Counted from the first letter of the stretch, positions 8,426 to 17,560 are shown. The stretch: DNA of 64,000 bases from M3007 sp031425155 (GCA_031425155.1 JANPIV010000054.1:81289-145288); one strand, 5' to 3'. A program made the numbers and translations. The notes: generated by a model not told the origin, from the sequence alone.

Positions 8426-10213
8426 ATGCGCTACTATTTCGCTTTTTCCCTGTTGCTGCTCGCTTTTTTTGCCTGCCAGAACCGCACCACGCCTGCACCA
8501 GAGGCTGCTGCCGCAGCCAACTTGCCGCCATTGGATTCTCTGCTCAATCAATACCAACGCGAACGCCTGCCACTATATCCGCTGGAAGCGACCAGTGCAG
8601 GCGATCCACGTTATAATGATTTATTACCCAATACTATTTCGCAGGCTTACCGGGCCACGCTGCGCGGTTTTTATCTCAAATACAAACAACAATTAGAACA
8701 GTACGAACCTGGTAATTTATCAGAAAGCGACTTGCTGAGTTATAATATTCTCAAATGGGAATGTGATATTAATCTGGGCGATCTGGAATATCATAAAGAA
8801 TTACTGCCCATTAATCAGTTCGATTGTTTGCCTTTATCAATTGCTCAATATGCGGGCGGTACCAGTGCGCAACCCTTTAAAACCGTCAAAGACTATGACA
8901 ATTGGCTGAGCCGCATGGATGCTTTTACGATGTGGTGCGATACCGCTATTGCGAATATGCGGCGCGGCATGGCCACTGGTTATGTACTGCCGAAAGCCTT
9001 GACGGTCAAGATCATCCCGCAAATGGCCAGTTTCGATCATGGCCCCGTGGACAAACACTTGTTTTATAGTCCTATTCACCAGTTGCCCAAGAATTTTTCA
9101 AAGGAAGAACGCGCAAGGATTACCCGCGCTTATGCCCACATGGTGGCCGACCAGATTATTCCGGTATATAAGCGGATGCATGATTTTTTCCAGAATGAAT
9201 ACCTGCCAGCCAGTCGCGACAGCGTTGGTATTTCTAATGTTCCGCAGGGTCGGGAATTCTATGCGCAGCAAATAAAACTGCATACTACTACTACGATGAC
9301 CGCCGACGAAATATTCCAGTTGGGGGAGAATGAGGTCAACCGGTTATCGCAGGAAATGGAAAAAGTAAAACAGCAAGTAGGTTTTCAGGGCGATCTGAAA
9401 AGTTTCTTTAACTATGTGCGGGAGAAAAAGGAACTGATGCCTTATACCACGGCGGCCCAGGTGATCCGACATTTTAACGCTATTCACGACACGATGCGGC
9501 CCAATCTGGACCGGCTGTTCGATCTGACGCCTAAAACGCCCTTCGAGGTGCGCCGCACGGAGGCTTTTCGGGAAGCCACGGCCAGCGCGGAGTATATTCA
9601 GGGTTCGCTGGATGGCACCCGGCCCGGTATTTTCTATGTACCGCTGCCCAATCCGCGTCGCTACAACATTTTTTCGGACGAAGACCTGTTCCTGCACGAG
9701 GCTATTCCGGGCCACCATTACCAGATTTCTATTCAACAGGAAAACACTAAATTGCCCGATTTCCGCCGCACTTTATGGTATAGCGCTTATGGCGAAGGCT
9801 GGGCTTTATACTGCGAATCCTTGGGTAAAGAACTTGGCCTCTATAAAGACCCGTATCAGTATTTTGGGATGCTCAGCGCAGAAATGCACCGCGCTATTCG
9901 CCTGGTCGTAGATAGTGGTATGCACACCAAAGGCTGGACGCGCGAACAGGCTATTCAGTACTCGCTCGAGCACGAAGCAGAATCGGAAGAAAGTATTGTA
10001 GCGGAAATAGAACGCTATATTTCGTGGCCCGGTCAGGCACTATCTTATAAGGTTGGCCAATTGAAAATCAGGGAGTTACGCGCCAAAGCGGAACAAATGC
10101 TGGGGGACAAATTCGACATTCGCCAGTTTCACAATCAGGTGTTGCAGGAAGGCTGTTTACCACTGATTTTATTGCAGGTTAAACTGGACCACTGGATGGT
10201 GAAGCAGAAGTAG
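8426..10213 (+). CDS. DUF885-family lipoprotein (putative metallopeptidase)
   Basis: 595 residues with a lipoprotein signal (LLLLAFFA-C17), so it is anchored in the outer membrane or periplasm. DUF885 proteins carry a zincin-like HExxxGHH motif; here HEAIPGHH with His424, Glu425, His430 and His431. The downstream EGWALYCESLG element and the C-terminal HEAESEE block are also characteristic. Likely a zinc peptidase or hydrolase; the substrate is unknown. The last 251 bp of the gene are duplicated at 10740-10990, beyond an intervening response-regulator gene. Confidence 0.85.
   Translation: MRYYFAFSLLLLAFFACQNRTTPAPEAAAAANLPPLDSLLNQYQRERLPLYPLEATSAGDPRYNDLLPNTISQAYRATLRGFYLKYKQQLEQYEPGNLSESDLLSYNILKWECDINLGDLEYHKELLPINQFDCLPLSIAQYAGGTSAQPFKTVKDYDNWLSRMDAFTMWCDTAIANMRRGMATGYVLPKALTVKIIPQMASFDHGPVDKHLFYSPIHQLPKNFSKEERARITRAYAHMVADQIIPVYKRMHDFFQNEYLPASRDSVGISNVPQGREFYAQQIKLHTTTTMTADEIFQLGENEVNRLSQEMEKVKQQVGFQGDLKSFFNYVREKKELMPYTTAAQVIRHFNAIHDTMRPNLDRLFDLTPKTPFEVRRTEAFREATASAEYIQGSLDGTRPGIFYVPLPNPRRYNIFSDEDLFLHEAIPGHHYQISIQQENTKLPDFRRTLWYSAYGEGWALYCESLGKELGLYKDPYQYFGMLSAEMHRAIRLVVDSGMHTKGWTREQAIQYSLEHEAESEESIVAEIERYISWPGQALSYKVGQLKIRELRAKAEQMLGDKFDIRQFHNQVLQEGCLPLILLQVKLDHWMVKQK
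9963..10213 (+). repeat. direct repeat copy A: 3' end of the DUF885 gene
   Basis: 251 bp ending exactly at the TAG stop. It is repeated without indels at 10740-10990 (13 mismatches by eye, about 95% identity). Eleven of the 13 differences are silent; two change residues (Arg to Thr, Gln to Glu). Confidence 0.9.
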
Positions 10214-10220
10214 AATTTGT

Positions 10221-10228
10221 TACCTTTG
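10221..10228 (+). promoter_or_regulatory. candidate -7 promoter box TACCTTTG
   Basis: An exact match to the Bacteroidota -7 consensus TAnnTTTG, only 4 bp before the ATG at 10233. If used, the response-regulator mRNA would be leaderless or nearly so. No good TTTG -33 box is seen at the expected distance, so support is partial. Confidence 0.35.
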
Positions 10229-10232
10229 GCGT

Positions 10233-10703
10233 ATGGAGACTGAATTTATACGAATTCTGCTGGCTGATGATGATCAGGATGACCACATGCTTTTTGGCGA
10301 AGCGCTAAGAGGCCTTCCATTTCTTACTCAACTTTCCACAGCCAATGACGGGGAAGAGCTCATGCGGCAGCTCACCGAAAAGCCAGGGCCGCTCCCTGAT
10401 CTGCTGTTTCTTGATCTCAATATGCCCCGTAAAAATGGTCTGGAATGTCTGCAAGACATTAAACAAAATGAGAAACTTAAACATCTTCCGGTCATCATTT
10501 ATTCCACCTCTTTGCAAAAAGAGGTGGCAGATCAGTTGTACGCACTCGGCGCGTACCATTATATTCGTAAGCCCATTGAATTTTCGCAACTTACGGAAGT
10601 CGTTCACCACGCACTTACTCTGATAGTGCAGAAAAATAGTGCCCAGCCCACTAGGGCGAACTTCGTGCTCACCGGTAGTTTCACCCTCCACAGCGAGGTC
10701 TAA
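10233..10703 (+). CDS. single-domain response regulator (Rcp1-like receiver)
   Basis: 156 residues, receiver domain only. The acidic pocket is ADDDQDD (Asp12, Asp13), the phosphoacceptor is Asp61 in FLDLNMPRKNG, the switch Ser/Thr is at 91-92 and Lys113 lies in IRKPI. There is no DNA-binding output domain, so it probably relays phosphate or acts through protein contacts, as Rcp1-type regulators do with cytoplasmic kinases. The soluble histidine kinase 0.4 kb downstream is the natural partner. The gene is wedged between the DUF885 gene and a copy of that gene's 3' end, so it may have arrived by recombination. Confidence 0.85.
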   Translation: METEFIRILLADDDQDDHMLFGEALRGLPFLTQLSTANDGEELMRQLTEKPGPLPDLLFLDLNMPRKNGLECLQDIKQNEKLKHLPVIIYSTSLQKEVADQLYALGAYHYIRKPIEFSQLTEVVHHALTLIVQKNSAQPTRANFVLTGSFTLHSEV

Positions 10704-10717
10704 AATAAACTGATATT

Positions 10718-10990
10718 ATGGACATGGAGGACTATCAAGCGCTCGAGCACGAAGCAGAATCGGAAGAAAGTATTGTAGCGGAAATAGAACGTTATATTTC
10801 CTGGCCCGGACAAGCACTATCTTATAAGGTTGGCCAATTGAAAATCACGGAATTACGTGCGAAAGCGGAAGAAATGCTGGGAGACAAATTCGACATTCGC
10901 CAGTTTCACAATCAAGTACTGCAGGAAGGCTGTTTACCACTGATTTTATTGCAGGTTAAACTGGACCACTGGATGGTGAAGCAGAAGTAG
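10718..10990 (+). pseudogene. truncated duplicate of the DUF885 C-terminus
   Basis: A 90-residue ORF whose first ~7 residues (MDMEDYQ) are new and whose remaining 83 residues repeat the DUF885 C-terminus (from the ALEHEAESEE segment to DHWMVKQK). It lacks the HExxxGHH active site and any signal peptide, so it cannot be the enzyme. The mostly silent differences from the full gene suggest it diverged while part of an intact homologue, or that it is translated and constrained. A remnant is more likely. Confidence 0.8.
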
Positions 10991-10992
10991 GG

Positions 10993-11037
10993 CGAAACAC
11001 CAGTTTCGCCCATAGTGGTTCCGAAACTGGTGTTTCG
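10993..11037. terminator. 16-bp-arm hairpin after the DUF885 fragment
   Basis: CGAAACACCAGTTTCG and its exact reverse complement CGAAACTGGTGTTTCG, separated by 13 bp. It starts 2 bp after the stop of the truncated copy. It may be a terminator or a REP-like element; it shares the CGAAAC…GTTTCG style with 5456-5533 and 52293-52325. Confidence 0.5.
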
Positions 11038-11114
11038 ATTTACAATGGAGCGTCCATTTGAAATATAGCGTTCCAGATCAAGTTCAAGTCAAACTATTTT
11101 TCGTCTGGATAAAT

Positions 11115-12248
11115 ATGGACAAAGCGGATAGATTAATAATTGCGAATCAAGAACTGGCTTTTCAAAATGAAGAAAAGGAAAAACGCGCCGCAGAACTCGT
11201 CATCGCAAACAAAGAACTATTCTTCCAAAACGAAGAAAAGGGAAAACGCGCCGCAGAACTCATTATCGCTAATAAAGAATTAATCTTCCAAAATGAGGAA
11301 AAAGAAAAACGTGCCGCAGAACTCGTTATCGCTAACAAAGAATTAATCTTCCAAAATGAGGAAAAAGAAAAACGTGCCGCAGAACTCGTCATCGCTAATA
11401 AAGAATTAATATTCCAGAACGAGGAAAAAGAAAAACGCGCCGCAGAACTCGTCATCGCTAATAAAGAATTGATCTTCCAAAACGAAGAAAAAGAAAAACG
11501 TGCCGCAGAACTCGTTATCGCTAATAAAGAATTGATGACCTTTACTTACATATCAAGTCACGATTTACAAGAACCGCTGCGCAAAATCCAGACTTTCGCA
11601 GGTTTTATCCTCGAAAACGAACAGGCGAACTTATCCAACACTGGAAAGGATTATTTCAGGCGAATAAGTGCTGCCGCAAATCGAATGCGTACCCTTATCG
11701 AAGCATTACTCGCTTATTCGCAAATCAATGTCGCCGAACGCAAATTTGAAGATACTGATCTTAACAAACTTGTAGAAGAGATAAAAAGAGAATTCAGTGA
11801 AGTAATCGCGGAAAAACATGCTATTATTGAGTCACACTTTTTATGCAATACCAATATTATTCCTTTTCAGTTTACCCAATTACTGCAACATTTTATCAGT
11901 AATTCATTAAAATTTTCCAGTCCCGACCGACCTCCACATATAATCATAACCAGTAAAATTGCTTTGGGCGCAACATTAAATGAAAAATTGCTGATTTCGG
12001 ATAAATACTATTGCCATATTTCTTTTTCCGACAATGGCATCGGTTTTGAACCGCATTTCAATCAACGTATCTTTGAAGTATTCCAACGCCTGCACAACAA
12101 AGAGCAATATACTGGCACTGGTATTGGATTAGCCATCGTCAAAAGGATTGTCGAAAACCACAATGGTATTATTACGGCGCAAGGCGAACTGGATAAAGGC
12201 GCGACTTTTAATATTTATATTCCAGTTGACCATCAAACCAATAACTAA
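11115..12248 (+). CDS. soluble sensor histidine kinase with 21-residue coiled-coil repeats
   Basis: 377 residues from ATG 11115 (a TTG 57 bp upstream is in frame but less likely). No transmembrane segment or PAS/GAF domain. Residues ~16-141 are six near-identical 21-residue units of the type FQNEEKEKRAAELVIANKEL, three heptads each, forming a long continuous coiled coil. Then HisKA with His149 in SSHDLQEPL, the N-box FISNSLKF, the G1 box DNGIGFE and the G2 box GTGIGLAIVKR. It is the phosphodonor expected for the receiver at 10233. The signal may be sensed by a partner that docks on the coiled coil. Confidence 0.85.
   Translation: MDKADRLIIANQELAFQNEEKEKRAAELVIANKELFFQNEEKGKRAAELIIANKELIFQNEEKEKRAAELVIANKELIFQNEEKEKRAAELVIANKELIFQNEEKEKRAAELVIANKELIFQNEEKEKRAAELVIANKELMTFTYISSHDLQEPLRKIQTFAGFILENEQANLSNTGKDYFRRISAAANRMRTLIEALLAYSQINVAERKFEDTDLNKLVEEIKREFSEVIAEKHAIIESHFLCNTNIIPFQFTQLLQHFISNSLKFSSPDRPPHIIITSKIALGATLNEKLLISDKYYCHISFSDNGIGFEPHFNQRIFEVFQRLHNKEQYTGTGIGLAIVKRIVENHNGIITAQGELDKGATFNIYIPVDHQTNN
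11160..11537 (+). repeat. six tandem 63-bp coding repeats in the histidine kinase
   Basis: Six 63-bp units in frame, almost identical at DNA level and differing mainly at third positions. Such a tract can gain or lose units by slippage or recombination, changing coiled-coil length by multiples of three heptads while keeping helix register. Confidence 0.85.
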
Positions 12249-12272
12249 TTAACCAATAACCAGCAACTACTT

Positions 12273-12740
12273 ATGCACACCGAATTCATGCAACAGGCCA
12301 TTGATCTGGCCCAAAAAGGAATGGATAACAATGAAGGCGGGCCATTCGGAGCCATCGTCGTAAAAGATGGCCAGGTCGTAGGCACTGGCAATAACCGCGT
12401 TACTTCTACCCAAGACCCCACCGCCCACGCCGAAGTAGTCGCCATCCGCGATGCGTGCCGCCGTTTGCAGACTTTTGAACTCACCGATTGCATCATTTAT
12501 ACTTCCTGCGAACCTTGCCCGATGTGCCTCGGCGCTATTTATTGGGCGCGACCCAAAGCCGTCTATTTTGGCTGTACCAAAGAGGACGCGGCGCGTATTG
12601 ATTTTGACGACGACTTCATTTATACAGAAATAAACACGCCCAAAACGGAGCGTAAAATCCCGATGATCCAAATGCTGCAACCGGAAGCCCTGCGCGTATT
12701 TGAGGCCTGGAAAAACAAAATGGATAAGCTGATCTATTGA
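12273..12740 (+). CDS. guaD: guanine deaminase (CDA fold)
   Basis: 155 residues, the length of Bacillus subtilis GuaD. Zinc ligands and catalytic base sit where expected: His52 and Glu54 in PTAHAEV, Cys82 and Cys85 in CEPCPMCLGAIYWARPKAV. The C-terminal DDDFIYTEI segment corresponds to the domain-swapped tail of GuaD and distinguishes it from tRNA adenosine deaminase (TadA). It hydrolyses guanine to xanthine and ammonia in purine salvage or breakdown. The upstream spacer contains AACCAATAACC-type repeats also seen before 8426. Confidence 0.85.
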   Translation: MHTEFMQQAIDLAQKGMDNNEGGPFGAIVVKDGQVVGTGNNRVTSTQDPTAHAEVVAIRDACRRLQTFELTDCIIYTSCEPCPMCLGAIYWARPKAVYFGCTKEDAARIDFDDDFIYTEINTPKTERKIPMIQMLQPEALRVFEAWKNKMDKLIY

Positions 12741-12799
12741 TTTATTTGCTGAAATTCGCCGCTCTAATATTTTTTTTCAGCAACTAAAAACAACATACT

Positions 12800-14218
12800 A
12801 TGCGCATACTTCTACTGGTCGCCTTCACGCTGGCAACGCTGGCCTGCAAACACCCGGCTGCCACTACGGTCACGCCCAACGCACCCGGCGTCAATACACT
12901 GCAAACGCCCGATTGGGCCAAAAATGCGGTGATCTATGAGGCCAATATTCGCCAGTATTCCAAAGAAGGCACCTTCAATGCCTTTGCGAAAAGTCTGCCG
13001 CGCATCAAGGACTTGGGCGTGGATATTATCTGGCTGATGCCCGTTTATCCGATCAGCGATACCAACCGCAAATGCCACGATGAAGTGAAATCCAAGTGTT
13101 ACGGCTCTTACTACGCCGCCGTGGATTTTGAGGCCGTGAACCCGGAATTTGGCACGATGGCCGACCTGAATAGCCTGGTGAACCGCGCCCACGAACTAGG
13201 CATGAAGATCATCCTGGACTTTGTGCCAAACCACACCGGCTGGAACTCCAAATGGATGCGCGAACACCCGGAATGGTACAAAAAAGGTCCCGATGGCAAG
13301 ATCACCGACCCAGTTGGCCCCGACGGCAAAAAATATGGCTGGTCGGATGTGGCGCAGTTGGATTTCAGCAACCCTCAACTGCGGGAAGCCTGGATGAAAG
13401 CCCACGAATTTTGGCTAAAAAACACCGCTATAGATGGTTTTCGCGAGGATGTGGCGGGCGAAGTGCCCATTTCCTTCTGGCAGGAATTGCGGCCCCGGCT
13501 GGATAAAATACGCCCGGTATTCATGCTTTCAGAAAATGAAGACCAGGGCAAGCAACATTTCGATGCTGCTTTTGAGATGAATTATGGCTGGACGTTACAC
13601 GGCACCATCAAAGACGTAGCCAAGGGCAAAAAGCCCGCTACGGCCGTGTACGAATGGACGGAAGAATTTAAAAAACGCTACGGAACGCGCGGCTGGCAGA
13701 TGAATTTCACCCAAAACCACGACGAAAATTCCTGGAACGGCACCGAGCAAGAGAGTTTCGGCGACGGCGCAGATTGTTTTACCGCGCTTTGTTTTATGAT
13801 CGAAGGAATGGGCCTGATTTATAGTGGTCAGGAAGTCAGTCAGAATAGAAGACTGCTATTTTTCAATAAAGATGAAATAGACTGGACGGGTAAATCGCGG
13901 GCACCTTTCTTTAAAACGCTGACTACTTTGAAGCACGAAAACCATGCCCTGTGGAATGGTCAGCGCGGCGGCACCCTGCAAAAGATCGCCACTTCCGACG
14001 ATGCTAAAGTCTATGCTTTTACACGGGAGAAAGACGGCGATAAAGTGCTGTGTATGTTCAATTTATCCAATCAGCCCGCTGGCTTTACCTGGGAAAGTAC
14101 TGTCTCCAATGGCAAGTGGCGCAACGTGTTTTCCCCCAGCAAAACCTTCGTTACCCTAAAAAAAGGGGAACGCAAAACGTTGCTGCCTTATGAATACGTG
14201 ATTTACTCGTCTAAATAG
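12800..14218 (+). CDS. GH13 alpha-amylase-family lipoprotein
   Basis: 472 residues with a lipobox at LATLA-C16. A (beta/alpha)8 GH13 barrel follows, with region I DFVPNHTG, nucleophile Asp217 in GFREDVAG, acid/base Glu245 in LSENED and region IV FTQNHDENSW (His307, Asp308). The C-terminal beta domain (~385-472) is short. It acts on alpha-glucans at the cell surface or in the periplasm; exact specificity (alpha-amylase, cyclomaltodextrinase-like) is not determined. It stands alone without SusCD-like genes. Confidence 0.88.
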   Translation: MRILLLVAFTLATLACKHPAATTVTPNAPGVNTLQTPDWAKNAVIYEANIRQYSKEGTFNAFAKSLPRIKDLGVDIIWLMPVYPISDTNRKCHDEVKSKCYGSYYAAVDFEAVNPEFGTMADLNSLVNRAHELGMKIILDFVPNHTGWNSKWMREHPEWYKKGPDGKITDPVGPDGKKYGWSDVAQLDFSNPQLREAWMKAHEFWLKNTAIDGFREDVAGEVPISFWQELRPRLDKIRPVFMLSENEDQGKQHFDAAFEMNYGWTLHGTIKDVAKGKKPATAVYEWTEEFKKRYGTRGWQMNFTQNHDENSWNGTEQESFGDGADCFTALCFMIEGMGLIYSGQEVSQNRRLLFFNKDEIDWTGKSRAPFFKTLTTLKHENHALWNGQRGGTLQKIATSDDAKVYAFTREKDGDKVLCMFNLSNQPAGFTWESTVSNGKWRNVFSPSKTFVTLKKGERKTLLPYEYVIYSSK

Positions 14219-14293
14219 AACTATGAAGTATGAACTATAAGCTGTGAACAACTCATACTTCATAGTTTATACTTCATACTTCATACTTACTTT
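14219..14293. repeat. CATACTTCATA-type repeats between convergent genes
   Basis: The 75-bp spacer between convergent genes consists largely of tandem CATACTTCATA units preceded by their reverse complement (TATGAAGTATGAACTATA), so it can fold into a long imperfect hairpin. It could serve as a bidirectional terminator. Confidence 0.5.
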
Positions 14294-16075
14294 TCACGCC
14301 ATCTCAAACTGCAACTTCGCCAGACTGCTATACGCGCCATCCACGCGATTGGATAGTTCCTCGTGGGTGCCCTGCTCCACAATGTGGCCACCTTCCAGTA
14401 CATAAATGCAGTCCACTTCGCGGATAGTCGCCAGGCGGTGCGCAATAATAATACTGGTGCGATTTTGCATGAGATTATTCAAGGCATCCTGCACCACTTT
14501 TTCTGATTCGGCATCCAGCGAAGAAGTGGCTTCATCCAGCAAAAGCACCGCCGGATTACGCAGAATAGCGCGGGCAATGGCAATCCGCTGACGCTGCCCG
14601 CCGGAGAGTTTGATGCCGCGCTCACCGACAACGGTTTCCAGGGCCTCGGGGAAGGTGCGGATGAAATCCCAGGCATGCGCCTGCCGCGCTGCTTCGATGA
14701 TTTCCTCCTCGGTGGCGTTGGGTTTTCCGTACAAAATATTCTCGCGAATGGTGCCGCCAAATAAGATAACTTCTTGTGGCACAATGGCAAAGTTCTCGCG
14801 ATAGGCTTCCAGTTCGTAGTCATAAATTTCCCGTCCGTCTATCGTAATGCGTCCGCTATCGGGAAAGTGAAATTGCAGCAGCAGTTGCATGAGCGTGGAT
14901 TTACCCGCGCCACTTTGCCCGACAATGGCCACTTTTTTCCCGGCGGCTATTTCCAGACTGACGCCTTTCAGTACACCCACGTCGGGCCGAGTGGGATAAG
15001 AAAATTCCACATTTTGGAAGGAAATATTGCCTTTAAACCGGCCCGCCGCCACGTTGCCCCGGCTGCGCTCTTCTGTTTCGGTCGGCGATTTCAGGATTTC
15101 GCGCAGCCGTTCGGTCGCCCCTACGGCCCCAACCAGTTCGGTGTAGAAATTGCCGAGGCTGGCAATGGAACCGCCGATAATGGCGGTATAAGTGACAAAA
15201 GAAATGAGTTCGCCCGCCGTGATCTGTTTGGTTTGCACCATATACATGCCGTAGCCGATCACGAAAAACAAGGCCCCGAACAGCATAGTAATGATGAACA
15301 CCGCAAACACGGCCCGGCCTTGCGCATACCGCAGCGACACACCCACCACCAGATTATTGGAGCGGCTATAGCGTTGACTTTCAAACAGTTCGTTGGTAAA
15401 AGCCTTCACCGCGTGGATGGATTGCAGCGTTTCGTCGAGGATGGTATTGGTCTCCGCGAGTTTGGTTTGGCGTTCTTTGGAGAGTTTGCGTACCCACCGC
15501 CCGAAGAACATCGCGCCGACCACGATGATCGGAAATGTCAGCAGCATTACCCCCGCCAATTGTTTCGACATGAAGAGCAAAACGCCGATGCCGCCCACCA
15601 AAATAATGATCTGCCGCAGGAATTCGGCCAACACAAAATAAAAGGTGTTGTAGAGTTTCTCTACGTCGTTGGTCAGGCGACTGACTAACTCGCCCACCCG
15701 GCTTTTTTCAAAGAAAACCATGGGCAGCGCAATGATGCGTTTGTACAGCGCCACCCGAATATCGGCGGTGCCACGCTCGCTCACCTGTGCAAACATCATC
15801 ACCCGCAAGTAGGAAACGATGCCCTGAAAAATCAGGATGCCTCCCAGCCAGAATCCGACGTTGGTTAGGTCAATATTCTGCACGTTGCCCTGCGCAATGT
15901 CGAGCATCTGGCCAATGATTTTGGGAAAAACCAAAAAAACCGAACTGCCCAAAAACAGCAGCACCAGGCCAAAAATAAACTTCCACCGATAAGGCTGGAA
16001 ATACTCAAAGATTTTCAGGGCTTCGCGCAGACTTTCGCGCGATATTTTGGGGCGAGGTACGTCTTTTTCTTCCAT
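14294..16075 (-). CDS. ABC exporter, fused permease-ATPase (MsbA/lipid-A-type)
   Basis: 593 residues, half-transporter that should homodimerise. Six transmembrane helices span ~30-325 and a nucleotide-binding domain ~345-590. Walker A GQSGAGKST lies at ~386-394, signature LSGGQRQRIAIARAI at ~488, Walker B VLLLDEATSSLD at ~508 and H-loop IIIAHR at ~545. Exports a lipid, drug or peptide; the substrate cannot be read from sequence. It stands convergent to the GH13 gene, 57 bp from csaA on the same strand, which may be cotranscribed from upstream. Confidence 0.9.
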   Translation of the reverse strand: MEEKDVPRPKISRESLREALKIFEYFQPYRWKFIFGLVLLFLGSSVFLVFPKIIGQMLDIAQGNVQNIDLTNVGFWLGGILIFQGIVSYLRVMMFAQVSERGTADIRVALYKRIIALPMVFFEKSRVGELVSRLTNDVEKLYNTFYFVLAEFLRQIIILVGGIGVLLFMSKQLAGVMLLTFPIIVVGAMFFGRWVRKLSKERQTKLAETNTILDETLQSIHAVKAFTNELFESQRYSRSNNLVVGVSLRYAQGRAVFAVFIITMLFGALFFVIGYGMYMVQTKQITAGELISFVTYTAIIGGSIASLGNFYTELVGAVGATERLREILKSPTETEERSRGNVAAGRFKGNISFQNVEFSYPTRPDVGVLKGVSLEIAAGKKVAIVGQSGAGKSTLMQLLLQFHFPDSGRITIDGREIYDYELEAYRENFAIVPQEVILFGGTIRENILYGKPNATEEEIIEAARQAHAWDFIRTFPEALETVVGERGIKLSGGQRQRIAIARAILRNPAVLLLDEATSSLDAESEKVVQDALNNLMQNRTSIIIAHRLATIREVDCIYVLEGGHIVEQGTHEELSNRVDGAYSSLAKLQFEMA

Positions 16076-16132
16076 GACTCAAAGTTCGGCAGCACAACCA
16101 AAAATCTGTTGAAAAGTTGGCACCCATGCTTG

Positions 16133-16471
16133 TCAACTTACCCGAAGACCATTCTCCACCGGGCGTTCGGTTTGCAACAATACAATGCCCTGCCTCGGCT
16201 GATCCAGGCCCAAAACCAGTACCTCGGAGAAGAAATTGGCGATCTGTTTGACCGGAAAATTGACCACCGCAATGACCTGACGGCCCACCAGATCGGTTTC
16301 GGCATAAAGACGGGTGATCTGCGCACTGCTGCGTTTTTCGCCTATTTCCGGGCCAAAATCAATGCGCAATTGCCAGGCCGGATGTCGGGCGTTGGGAAAT
16401 TCTTTGACTTCCAGGATCGTCCCGACGCGCATTTCAACGCGTTGAAAATCAGAAAAAGTAATAATGTCCAT
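16133..16471 (-). CDS. csaA: CsaA-type tRNA-binding-domain chaperone
   Basis: 112 residues, the whole protein being one OB-fold tRNA-binding domain. Motifs: FQRVEMRVGTILEVKEFPNA near the start, KRSSAQIT at ~47-54, the VNFPVKQI strand and the SEVLVLGL segment. Length and order match CsaA (about 110 residues), a homodimeric export-related chaperone, and the beta-type domain of MetRS/Trbp111. The role in this phylum is untested. It lies directly upstream of the ABC exporter gene on the same strand. Confidence 0.85.
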   Translation of the reverse strand: MDIITFSDFQRVEMRVGTILEVKEFPNARHPAWQLRIDFGPEIGEKRSSAQITRLYAETDLVGRQVIAVVNFPVKQIANFFSEVLVLGLDQPRQGIVLLQTERPVENGLRVS

Positions 16472-16880
16472 GCTGGATAAAAATATTTTGGATTGATTAA
16501 GAGCAGGTTACGTACTTTTCAGCGTTCAAACCAAGAAAGCCGCCGGGTGCCGCAGATTTGTCCGTTGGCCCAAGTTTTTTGTTTTTTTTTGAAAAACATG
16601 AATATCAATGCCGATTATTGCCGCTGGTTTCATGCTTAGTTTAATAAATATGGCACAACTTTGCTGAGTAGTTGATTTTTCAGGCGTTAATGCACGTGCC
16701 ACGCTTTTTAAAATAAGTAGTTCATTGAAAATAGTTTAGACAAAAATTCATGTAAGTCATTGGTTTTCATTGCTAGTTCTGATAAAATTCGGATGTTGCT
16801 GTATTCCATTTGCTTATTGCCTTTTGTCCTTTGCTTATTTTCATTTCATCCGCCTTTTCAAAAACGATTAAAACCAGAAA
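16472..16880. other. 409-bp spacer without a gene
   Basis: Divergent promoters for csaA (minus) and the OmpA gene (plus) should lie here. A run of T at ~16568-16580, a TGGCAC-N5-TTGC-like string at 16651 (spacing one base short for sigma-54) and the TTGCTTATTGCC repeat at ~16810-16850 are visible. No ORF with coding character. Confidence 0.5.
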
Positions 16881-17507
16881 ATGAATTCAAGATCGCTTGT
16901 ACTGATTTTATTTGCCGTCTGGTGCGCCATCTGCTGGCGTTGGTATGTCTGCAACATCAAGGAAAATTGCGGGCCCGTCGCCGCTGCTTCCACCCAGCCC
17001 ATCGTGGAAGCCGTGCCACCGCCCGAACACGATTCCACGATTGCCGAAATCCAGGCCGCCGCCCGCGCCGCCGAGCAGCCCGTGATGAGCAGTTCGCGCA
17101 GCAATCCGAACTACACGAAATTGAAAGCCATTGACCCGAACGACATCAATTCGGTGCAGATGGAAGAAGTGGAAGACCGCGTGGTGATCCACTTTCCCTA
17201 CAATTCTGTGCGGCGCGAAGATAGTGACGCCATTGATGCTTATTTATCAAGATTGGCCAGTTATCTCATCGCTTCCGGGTCCAAAGTGGCTATTTCCGGC
17301 CACACCGATTTTGTGAGCGATAGCCAGAACAACCGCCGTCTGGGACTGGGACGCGCACAGGCCATTCGCAGCAGCCTGATTAAAAAAGGCGTAAATGCCA
17401 AACAAATTTCCATCAAGTCGCTGGGCGAAAGCAAACCCGTGGGTTCCAATGACACGCCGCAGGGCCGTTACATGAATCGCCGGGCCGAACTGCGCGTTAC
17501 GGATTAG
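16881..17507 (+). CDS. OmpA-family peptidoglycan-binding protein
   Basis: 208 residues. An N-terminal hydrophobic segment (4-24) acts as a membrane anchor or uncleaved signal, followed by an Ala/Pro-rich linker and an OmpA C-terminal domain at ~95-207. The signature SGHTDFVSDSQNNRRLGLGRA carries the Asp/Arg pair that binds diaminopimelate, and NRRAELRV closes the domain. It probably links the envelope to peptidoglycan. The H3TH-domain membrane protein gene begins 53 bp downstream; such pairs are likely cotranscribed. Confidence 0.85.
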   Translation: MNSRSLVLILFAVWCAICWRWYVCNIKENCGPVAAASTQPIVEAVPPPEHDSTIAEIQAAARAAEQPVMSSSRSNPNYTKLKAIDPNDINSVQMEEVEDRVVIHFPYNSVRREDSDAIDAYLSRLASYLIASGSKVAISGHTDFVSDSQNNRRLGLGRAQAIRSSLIKKGVNAKQISIKSLGESKPVGSNDTPQGRYMNRRAELRVTD

Positions 17508-17560
17508 ATTGCTCTCGCCCTCTCACTTTCTCACGCCTCTCACACCTAATAATCGTTGCT

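Noticed and set aside
11162..11455. 97-residue minus-strand repetitive ORF
   Set aside because: Antisense of the 63-bp repeats in the histidine kinase gene; the repetition comes from the sense coding sequence.
11160..11537. possible CRISPR array
   Set aside because: Repeat units are contiguous, in frame and coding, with no unique spacers.
16650..16666. sigma-54-like promoter TGGCAC…TTGC upstream of the OmpA gene
   Set aside because: GG and GC are separated by 9 bp instead of the required 10, so it does not meet the -24/-12 spacing.
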